Shown here piece after piece: positions 6,103 through 11,886 of a DNA stretch of 11,886 nt (the first letter of the stretch is position 1; each line of letters starts with the position of its first letter). Location of the stretch: assembly GCA_016793685.1 (NCBI GenBank), contig JAEULX010000072.1, positions 1 to 11,886 on the forward strand, in the 5' to 3' direction. The notes under the pieces are model-generated. The model was not told where the DNA came from. It did not search any database and saw only the letters and a list, made by a program, of their open reading frames with translations. The translations under genes and the position numbers were made by a program. Source of the DNA: Bradyrhizobiaceae bacterium. GTDB lineage: Bacteria > Pseudomonadota > Alphaproteobacteria > Rhizobiales > Xanthobacteraceae.

Positions 6103-7557
6103 ATGCAGTTGCACGATCTTCTCGAGGCGGACGCACGATGCGACGAGCGTCATGCGTCGCGTTCGATAACGGGCGTTTGCGCCGACAGCCGCAAGGTCAA
6201 ACCCGGCGTCCTGTTCGCGGCGGTTCCGGGCAGCAAGGCCGACGGAACAAGCTACATCCCCGCAGCGCTCGCCGCCGGCGCGGTCGCCGTTCTTGCGGAG
6301 CGCGCTCCCGCCGAGCCGCTCCCCGGCGACGTCGCCCTGGTGCTGACGCCGGACGTGCGGCGCGCCCTGGCGATCGCCGCGGCGAAGTTCTTCGCGCGCC
6401 AGCCCCGCGTCATCGCCGCCGTCACCGGCACCAGCGGGAAGACGTCGGTCGCCTCTTTCACCCGCCAGATCTGGAGCGCGCTCGGGCTTCCGTCGGCAAG
6501 CATCGGAACGGTCGGCTTGGTCACGCCGACCGAAGAGCGCTACGGCTCGCTCACCACGCCCGATCCGGTCGAGTTGCACGAGACGCTCGCCCAGCTCGCC
6601 GATGGCGGCATCACCCACCTCGCGCTCGAAGCCTCCTCGCACGGTCTCGATCAACGCCGGCTCGACGGCGTGCATATCGATGTCGCGAGCTTCACCAACA
6701 TCACCCGCGATCATCTCGATTACCACTTGACCTTCGCCGCCTATCTGAAGGCGAAGCTCATTTTGTTTGAACGCCTCCTGAACGAGGACGGCGTCGCCGT
6801 GATCGACGTCGATCATGACCATGCCGAAACCTTCGTCGCCGCCGCCACCAAGCGCACGAAGCGCGTGTTGACCGTGGGCCGGCGCGGCCGCGACATCCGG
6901 CTGGTCGACTGCGCGATCGACGGATTCTCCCAGACGCTGCAGATCGACCATGCCGGCGCGAGCCATCGCATCCGGCTGCCGCTGGTCGGCGCGTTCCAGG
7001 TCGACAACGCGCTCGTCGCCGCCGGCCAGGCGATCGCGACCGGCTGCGACCCCGCCGCCGTCTTCAACGAACTGGAAGGCCTCAAGGGCGCGAAGGGCCG
7101 GCTCGAACTCGTCGGCCACCGGCACGGCGCCCCGATCTTCGTCGACTACGCGCACAAGCCGGATGCGCTCGCCAAGGCCATCGAAGCGCTGCGGCCTTAC
7201 GCGCATGGCCGGCTGATCGTCGTATTTGGCTGCGGCGGCGACCGCGACCAGGGCAAGCGCCCGCTGATGGGAGAGATCGCGGCGGAGAAGGCCGACCGCG
7301 TCATCGTCACCGACGACAATCCGCGCAGCGAGGAGCCAGCCGCAATCCGCGCCGCGATTCTCGCCGCCGCGCCCGGCGCCATCGAGATCGGCGACCGGCG
7401 CGAGGCGATCCAGCACGCGATCGACGAACTCGGCGCGGGCGACGTGCTGCTGGTCGCGGGCAAGGGGCACGAAACGGGGCAGACGATTGCCGGGCGCACC
7501 CTGCCCTTCAGCGATCACGAAGCCATCGCGGCGGCGCTGCGGGAGAAGAGTGCATGA
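6103..7557 (+). CDS. murE: UDP-MurNAc-L-Ala-D-Glu:meso-diaminopimelate ligase MurE
   Basis: A cytoplasmic ATP-dependent ligase that adds the third residue of the peptidoglycan stem peptide. The 484 residues show the Mur ligase plan: an N-terminal UDP-binding domain (ADSRKVKPGVLFAAVPG), the P-loop VTGTSGKTS (107-115), TTPDPVELHETL, EASSHGLDQRRL, NITRDHLDYH, and YLKAKLILF with the lysine expected to be carbamylated. A C-terminal domain with FGCGGDRDQGKRP follows. The motif DNPR (405-408, then SEEP) is the mark of enzymes that use meso-diaminopimelate rather than lysine, as expected for a Gram-negative. The ATG at 6103 fits the usual N-terminus (MQLHDLL) and follows CGGGATC. The stop overlaps the murF ATG (ATGA), suggesting coupled translation. 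Confidence 0.96.
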   Translation: MQLHDLLEADARCDERHASRSITGVCADSRKVKPGVLFAAVPGSKADGTSYIPAALAAGAVAVLAERAPAEPLPGDVALVLTPDVRRALAIAAAKFFARQPRVIAAVTGTSGKTSVASFTRQIWSALGLPSASIGTVGLVTPTEERYGSLTTPDPVELHETLAQLADGGITHLALEASSHGLDQRRLDGVHIDVASFTNITRDHLDYHLTFAAYLKAKLILFERLLNEDGVAVIDVDHDHAETFVAAATKRTKRVLTVGRRGRDIRLVDCAIDGFSQTLQIDHAGASHRIRLPLVGAFQVDNALVAAGQAIATGCDPAAVFNELEGLKGAKGRLELVGHRHGAPIFVDYAHKPDALAKAIEALRPYAHGRLIVVFGCGGDRDQGKRPLMGEIAAEKADRVIVTDDNPRSEEPAAIRAAILAAAPGAIEIGDRREAIQHAIDELGAGDVLLVAGKGHETGQTIAGRTLPFSDHEAIAAALREKSA

Positions 7558-9002
7558 CGACGCCGCCGCTATGGACGGTCGCCCCCATGGCCGAGGCCAT
7601 GCGGGCCGAGCGAAGGAACACGCTCCCGGCCAGCGTGACCGGCATATCGATCGACAGCCGGACGATTGGCCCGGGAGAAGCCTTTTTCGCCATCGCCGGC
7701 GACCGCCACGACGGGCATGCGTTCGTCGCGGCGGCATTGGACAAAGGCGCAGGACTGGCGGTCGTCGCCGCCGACAAGCTTGCCGGGCTTCCCGCCGATG
7801 CACCGCTGCTCGTCGTCGCCGACGTGCTCGAAGGCTTGCGCGATCTCGCCCGCGCCGCCCGCGCCCGTTCGACGGCGAAGATCGCCGCCATCACCGGATC
7901 GGTGGGCAAGACCTCGACCAAGGAGGCGCTGCGGCTCGCGCTGCGCGCCGACGGCGAGACCCACGCCTCCACCGCGTCTTTCAACAATCACTGGGGCGTG
8001 CCGCTCTCGCTTGCGCGCATGCCGGAGACGGCGCGCTACGGGGTGTTCGAGATCGGCATGAATCATGCCGGCGAGATCACCCCGCTGACCCGGCTCGTCC
8101 GCCCGCATGTCGCGGTGGTGACGGCCGTCGAGCCGGTGCATCTCGAGTTCTTCAATGGCCTTGACGGCATCGCCGACGCCAAGGCGGAGATCTTTCTCGG
8201 GATCGAGCCGGGCGGCGCCGCCGTCATCAACCGGGACAATCCCTATTTCGCCCGGCTGAAGCGGCGCGCGACGCAGGCCGGCATCGGCACCGTCATCGGC
8301 TTCGGCGAACATGCGCGCGCCCAGGCGCGGCTGATCAGGTGCGTGCCTCAACCCGATGGGTCGATGGTCGAGGCGGATATATTGGGCGCGCGGGTCGATT
8401 ATCGCATCGGCGCGCCGGGCCGCCATTTCGTGCTCAACTCGCTCGCCGTTCTTGCCGCCACGAGCCTGCTCGGCGGCGATCTCGCGCTCGGCGCGCTCGC
8501 GCTCGCCCAGCAGACGCCGCCGCCCGGGCGCGGCGTACGCACGCCGATCGACGTGCCGGGCGGAACCGCGCTTCTGATCGACGAGAGCTACAACGCCAAC
8601 CCGACCTCGATGCGGGCGGCGCTCGCGCTGCTCGGCGACACCCCGCTCGGCCCGCGCGGACGGCGCATCGCCGTGCTCGGCGACATGCTCGAACTCGGCC
8701 CTGCGGGCGCCGATCTGCACCGCGAGCTCGCCGCGCCGATCGCCACGCATGCGATCGACCTCGTATTCTGCGCCGGCCCGTTGATGGCGGCGCTGTGGGA
8801 GGCCCTCCCGGCCGAGCGCCGCGGCGCCTATGCGCCGACCGCCGAGGATCTCGAAGCGGAACTGGCGGGCGCGTTGCGCGGCGGCGACGCCGTCATGGTG
8901 AAGGGGTCGCACGGCTCGCGCATGGGCCCGATCGTCAAGTCGCTGGTGCGACGCTACTCCCCGCAGGGGAAGGCCCGGGACGGCATTCCGGCGCAAGGCT
9001 GA
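7554..9002 (+). CDS. murF: UDP-MurNAc-tripeptide:D-Ala-D-Ala ligase MurF
   Basis: A cytoplasmic ligase that adds D-Ala-D-Ala to UDP-MurNAc-tripeptide, completing the pentapeptide that MraY uses. The 482 residues show ISIDSRTIGPGEAFFAI in the N-terminal domain, the P-loop ITGSVGKTSTKEAL (from 113), then SFNNHWGVPLSLARM and EIGMNHAGEI. The MurF mark DESYNANPTSMRAAL precedes VLGDMLELG in the C-terminal domain. Length is normal. The start overlaps the murE stop by four bases, and GGGAGAAGAG just upstream serves as ribosome binding site. The mraY gene follows after 17 bases. Confidence 0.96.
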   Translation: MTTPPLWTVAPMAEAMRAERRNTLPASVTGISIDSRTIGPGEAFFAIAGDRHDGHAFVAAALDKGAGLAVVAADKLAGLPADAPLLVVADVLEGLRDLARAARARSTAKIAAITGSVGKTSTKEALRLALRADGETHASTASFNNHWGVPLSLARMPETARYGVFEIGMNHAGEITPLTRLVRPHVAVVTAVEPVHLEFFNGLDGIADAKAEIFLGIEPGGAAVINRDNPYFARLKRRATQAGIGTVIGFGEHARAQARLIRCVPQPDGSMVEADILGARVDYRIGAPGRHFVLNSLAVLAATSLLGGDLALGALALAQQTPPPGRGVRTPIDVPGGTALLIDESYNANPTSMRAALALLGDTPLGPRGRRIAVLGDMLELGPAGADLHRELAAPIATHAIDLVFCAGPLMAALWEALPAERRGAYAPTAEDLEAELAGALRGGDAVMVKGSHGSRMGPIVKSLVRRYSPQGKARDGIPAQG

Positions 9003-9019
9003 GGACAACAGGCAGACCG

Positions 9020-10105
9020 ATGCTCTATTGGCTCGCTGAACTCTCCGACAAGGTGGGCGTGTTCAACGTATTCCGCTACATCACGTTCCGCGCCGCCGGC
9101 GCGATCGTGACCGCCGCCTTGTTCGTATTCCTGTTCGGGCCGGTCATCATCGCCAAGCTGCGCATGAAGCAGGGCAAAGGCCAGCCGATCCGCACCGACG
9201 GCCCGCAATCCCACCTCGTCACCAAGAAGGGCACGCCCACCATGGGCGGCCTGATGATCCTCAGCGGCCTCGTGATGTCGACGGTGCTGTGGGCCAACCC
9301 GACCAACCCTTACGTCTGGGTGGTGCTCTTCGTCACGCTGGGCTTCGGGCTGATCGGCTTCTACGACGACTACCTGAAAGTGACGAAGCAGTCGCATGCG
9401 GGTTTCCCCGGCAAGATGCGCCTCGCGCTCGAGTGCCTGATCGCCCTGGTGGCGTGCATCGCGCTCGCCAATATCGGCCGGCCACCGTTCGCCACCGCGC
9501 TCGCCTTGCCCTTCATCAAGGGCGTCGCCATCGACCTCGGCTGGTTCTTTGTCGCATTCGGCACGTTCATCATTGTCGGCGCCGGCAATGCCGTGAACCT
9601 CACCGACGGTCTCGACGGCCTCGCGATCGTCCCGGTGATGATCGCCTCGGCCAGTTTTGCCGCCATCTCCTGGGTGGTCGGCAACTTCGTGTTCGCCGAG
9701 TATCTGCAGCTCAACTACGTCGCCGGCGCGGGCGAGCTGACGGTCTTATGCGCCGCCATTCTCGGGGCCGGACTGGGATTCCTCTGGTTCAACGCGCCGC
9801 CCGCCTCGATCTTCATGGGCGACACCGGCTCGCTCGCGCTCGGCGGGCTGCTCGGCACGATCGCCGTCGTCACCAAGCATGAGATGGTGCTCGGCATCAT
9901 CGGCGGCCTGTTCGTGCTGGAGGCGGTCTCGGTGATCGTTCAGGTCCTCTCCTTCAAGCTCACGGGCAAGCGCGTGTTCCGCATGGCGCCGCTGCACCAC
10001 CACTTCGAACAGCTCGGCTGGACCGAGCCGCAGATCGTGATTCGCTTCTGGATCATTTCGGTCGTCCTTGCGCTCGCGGGCCTCTCGACGTTGAAATTGA
10101 GATAG
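9020..10105 (+). CDS. mraY: Phospho-MurNAc-pentapeptide transferase MraY
   Basis: An integral membrane enzyme that transfers phospho-MurNAc-pentapeptide from UDP to undecaprenyl phosphate, making lipid I on the inner face of the membrane. The 361 residues contain many hydrophobic segments, consistent with the ten helices of the family. Conserved catalytic motifs are present: RTDGPQSHLVTKKGTPTMGG, FYDDYLKVTK (D116, D117), NLTDGLDGLA (193-202, with D196), FMGDTGSLALGG and APLHHHFEQLGW (H326-H328). The ATG at 9020 gives the usual MLYWLAEL N-terminus. The frame is open far upstream inside murF, but that part is a shadow. It lies between murF and murD, the usual order. Confidence 0.96.
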   Translation: MLYWLAELSDKVGVFNVFRYITFRAAGAIVTAALFVFLFGPVIIAKLRMKQGKGQPIRTDGPQSHLVTKKGTPTMGGLMILSGLVMSTVLWANPTNPYVWVVLFVTLGFGLIGFYDDYLKVTKQSHAGFPGKMRLALECLIALVACIALANIGRPPFATALALPFIKGVAIDLGWFFVAFGTFIIVGAGNAVNLTDGLDGLAIVPVMIASASFAAISWVVGNFVFAEYLQLNYVAGAGELTVLCAAILGAGLGFLWFNAPPASIFMGDTGSLALGGLLGTIAVVTKHEMVLGIIGGLFVLEAVSVIVQVLSFKLTGKRVFRMAPLHHHFEQLGWTEPQIVIRFWIISVVLALAGLSTLKLR

Positions 10106-10140
10106 GCGATACGAGCCCCTTTCGGCTTTGGAGCACCTGC

Positions 10141-11535
10141 ATGATTCCCGTCACCACCTTCGCCGGGAAGAAAGTCGCGATCTTCGGCCTCGGCATCTCC
10201 GGTCTCGCGACCGCGAGCGCGCTGTTCGCGGGCGGCGCCGACGTGATCGGTTGGGACGACAGCGCCGAGCGCATCGAGTATGCGACGAGCGCCGGCATCC
10301 CGACCGCCGACCTGCACAGGATCGACTGGTCGCGCATCAGCGCGCTCGTGCTCGCACCCGGCGTTCCCCTTACCCATCCCGCGCCGCATTGGACAGTGGT
10401 GCTGGCGCGCGCCGCGGGGGTCGAGGTGATCGGCGACATCGAGCTGTTCTGCCGCGAACGTCACAGCCATGCGCCCGACGCGCCCTTCGTCGCGGTGACG
10501 GGCACCAACGGGAAATCGACGACAACGGCGCTCACCGCGCACCTGCTCGCCACTGCCGGCAAGGAGGTGGGGGTCGGCGGCAATATCGGCACCGCCATCC
10601 TGTCGCTCAAGCCGCCGCACCCCGGCCGCGTGCATGTCATCGAAATTTCGTCGTTCCAGATCGAACTTGCGCCGAGCCTCGATCCCTCCGTCGGCATCCT
10701 GATCAATGTCAGCGAAGACCACCTCGACCGGCACGGCACCATGGCGAACTATGCCGGCATCAAGGAGCGGCTCGTCGCCGGCGTGCAGCCGGACGGCACG
10801 GCGATCATCGGCGTCGACGACGGCTGGTGCGAGGCCGCGGCCGACCGCGTCGCGCGGTCGGGCCGGCGCGTGGTGCGCATCTCCGTCCGCCGGCCGCTGG
10901 ACGAGGGCATCTATGTCGAGGGGGACCGCATCCTGCGCGCCGAGGGCGGAGTAGCGCAGGAGATCGCATCCATCGGCGGCATTCCCACGCTGCGCGGCGT
11001 GCACAACGCCCAGAACGCCGCCTGCGCGACGGCGGCGGCGCTCGCGCTCGGCATCGCGCCGGCTACGATCCAGGAGGGCCTGCGCAGCTATCCCGGGCTC
11101 GCCCACCGCATCGAGGAAGTGGGCCGGCAGGGCCGCGTCGCCTTCGTCAACGATTCGAAGGCGACCAACGCCGACGCCGCCGCGCGCGCGCTCGCCTGCT
11201 TCTCGGACATCTACTGGATCGCCGGCGGCCGGCCCAAGTCGGACGGCATCGCCTCGCTCGACGGGTACTTTCCGCGCATCCGCAAGGCCTATCTGATCGG
11301 CGAGGCGGCGCCGCAGTTCGCCAAGACGCTGGACGGCAGGCTGCCCTACGTCATCGTCGGCACGCTGGAGCGCGCAGTCGCCGCGGCGGCGCAGGACGCC
11401 GCTGCATCGGGGACGGCCGAACCGGTCGTGCTGCTCTCGCCCGCCTGCGCCTCGTTCGACCAGTTCAAGAATTTCGAGGATCGCGGCGACGCGTTCCGTA
11501 AGCTGGTGCGCGGTCTTCCGCCCGTTCAGAGCTGA
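10141..11535 (+). CDS. murD: UDP-MurNAc-L-alanine:D-glutamate ligase MurD
   Basis: A cytoplasmic ATP-dependent ligase that adds D-glutamate as the second residue of the stem peptide. The 464 residues begin with a Rossmann-like UDP-binding domain (IFGLGISGLATA). Next come the P-loop VTGTNGKSTTTA (from 119), then GGNIGTAIL, IEISSFQIEL, NVSEDHLDRHGTM and HNAQNAACATAAA. The C-terminal domain follows with NDSKATNADAAARAL and LLSPACASFDQFKNFEDRG. Length is normal. The ATG at 10141 has GGAG (10130-10133) seven bases upstream and follows mraY by 35 bases. It is the last dcw gene in the window; ftsW, which usually comes next, is absent here. Confidence 0.96.
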   Translation: MIPVTTFAGKKVAIFGLGISGLATASALFAGGADVIGWDDSAERIEYATSAGIPTADLHRIDWSRISALVLAPGVPLTHPAPHWTVVLARAAGVEVIGDIELFCRERHSHAPDAPFVAVTGTNGKSTTTALTAHLLATAGKEVGVGGNIGTAILSLKPPHPGRVHVIEISSFQIELAPSLDPSVGILINVSEDHLDRHGTMANYAGIKERLVAGVQPDGTAIIGVDDGWCEAAADRVARSGRRVVRISVRRPLDEGIYVEGDRILRAEGGVAQEIASIGGIPTLRGVHNAQNAACATAAALALGIAPATIQEGLRSYPGLAHRIEEVGRQGRVAFVNDSKATNADAAARALACFSDIYWIAGGRPKSDGIASLDGYFPRIRKAYLIGEAAPQFAKTLDGRLPYVIVGTLERAVAAAAQDAAASGTAEPVVLLSPACASFDQFKNFEDRGDAFRKLVRGLPPVQS

Positions 11536-11556
11536 CGGATGCGGCGGGCTCTGGAT

Positions 11557-11572
11557 GACGGCTTCGTCCGTC
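11557..11572 (+). other. Small hairpin just after murD
   Basis: GACGG (11557-11561) pairs with CCGTC (11568-11572) around CTTCGT. It starts 22 bases after the murD stop. No U-run follows, so any role in ending transcription is uncertain. Confidence 0.28.
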
Positions 11573-11591
11573 GGTCCGGCGCGGCGCGCGA

Positions 11592-11639
11592 CGGCATGCC
11601 CGGTATCCTTGGTTGCGGCCAAGGCCGCGGTGGATGCCG
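11592..11639 (+). other. Nested inverted repeats between murD and the oxoprolinase gene
   Basis: An outer stem CGGCAT (11592-11597) with ATGCCG (11634-11639) encloses an inner perfect stem CCTTGG (11607-11612) with CCAAGG (11619-11624) around TTGCGG. A further short stem, CGGCGG (11642-11647) with CCGCCG (11657-11662), follows. The block resembles structured intergenic repeats common in Hyphomicrobiales chromosomes, but I cannot confirm that from one copy. It may also slow or end transcription leaving murD. Confidence 0.35.
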
Positions 11640-11698
11640 AACGGCGGCGCCTCACACCGCCGCCAGCATGACGGGACCAATCATCGGCCGGGGTAGGC

Positions 11699-11886
11699 AT
11701 GACGCGCGACAAGCCTGACACAACGGCCGGGAGCTGGGAGTTCTGGATCGATCGCGGCGGCACCTTCACCGACGTTATCGGGCGGCGTCCCGACGGCGCC
11801 CTCGTCGCCCACAAACTCCTGTCGGAAAATCCGGAGGCGTATCGCGACGCCGCCGTGCAAGGCATCCGCGACCTGCTCGGGCTGCG
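11699..11886 (+). CDS. 5-oxoprolinase / hydantoinase family protein, N-terminal fragment (cut by window end)
   Basis: The first 62 codons of a gene running off the window. The protein begins MTRDKPDTTAGSWEFWIDRG, followed by GTFTDVIGRRPDGALVAHKL and LSENPEAYRDAAVQGIRDLL. The motif DRGGTFTDV is the start of the hydantoinase A N-terminal domain. The LSENPExYRDAA stretch is characteristic of full-length 5-oxoprolinases (about 1200 residues), which use ATP to open 5-oxo-L-proline to L-glutamate. Related N-methylhydantoinases are possible but fit less well. The ATG at 11699 is preceded by GGGG (11690-11693) as a likely ribosome binding site. It follows murD by 163 bases on the same strand and is not a normal dcw member. 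Confidence 0.85.
   Translation, partial: MTRDKPDTTAGSWEFWIDRGGTFTDVIGRRPDGALVAHKLLSENPEAYRDAAVQGIRDLLGL

Noticed and set aside
8339..9019. Open frame extending mraY upstream into murF
   Set aside because: MraY has its standard N-terminus at 9020. The upstream part is Arg/Ala-rich shadow sequence within murF.
10114..10130. Short AGCC/GGCT stem followed by TTTG between mraY and murD
   Set aside because: Only a 4-bp stem within a 35-bp gap inside an operon, and the ribosome binding site of murD follows at once. Too weak for a terminator.

Overview
This window is chromosomal DNA of high GC content, roughly two thirds G+C by eye. It most likely comes from an alphaproteobacterium of the order Hyphomicrobiales (Rhizobiales). 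The protein sequences and the gene order mraZ-rsmH-ftsL-ftsI-murE-murF-mraY-murD point that way, as does a kinase/universal-stress-protein fusion typical of that group. The assignment rests on recognition of protein families, not on a database search.

Left part, minus strand, positions 1-2045: a two-gene unit reads leftwards out of a shared regulatory region. The first gene encodes a calcineurin-like metallophosphoesterase. The second encodes a Ser/Thr protein kinase with a C-terminal universal stress protein domain, cut by the window edge. The kinase frame has no good ATG and probably starts at TTG. It lies in the same reading frame as the phosphoesterase, directly after its single TGA stop.

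Positions 2046-2289 are the divergent control region. It holds four exact TGGG repeats on a 10-bp period (minus strand), which match the known operator of MraZ. It also holds a candidate mraZ promoter, two small dyads near the candidate promoter of the leftward unit, and a leader with hairpins upstream of mraZ.

Positions 2290-11535, plus strand: the front half of the dcw (division and cell wall) cluster. MraZ is the autoregulator, RsmH a 16S rRNA methyltransferase, FtsL and FtsI (PBP3) are divisome proteins. MurE, MurF, MraY and MurD make UDP-MurNAc-pentapeptide and lipid I. Genes are tightly packed (ATGA overlaps at mraZ/rsmH and murE/murF). The exception is a 153-bp gap before murE with two hairpins and a candidate internal promoter.

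Right edge: after murD the usual ftsW-murG-murC-murB-ddl-ftsQAZ genes do not follow. Instead a 163-bp structured gap leads to the start of a 5-oxoprolinase gene on the same strand, cut by the window end. So the cluster appears split or interrupted here.

I see no tRNA, rRNA, CRISPR array, insertion sequence or phage gene. Nearly everything is a well-known family. The points most worth a second look are the phosphatase/kinase pair sharing one frame, the MraZ operator array and the break in the dcw cluster.
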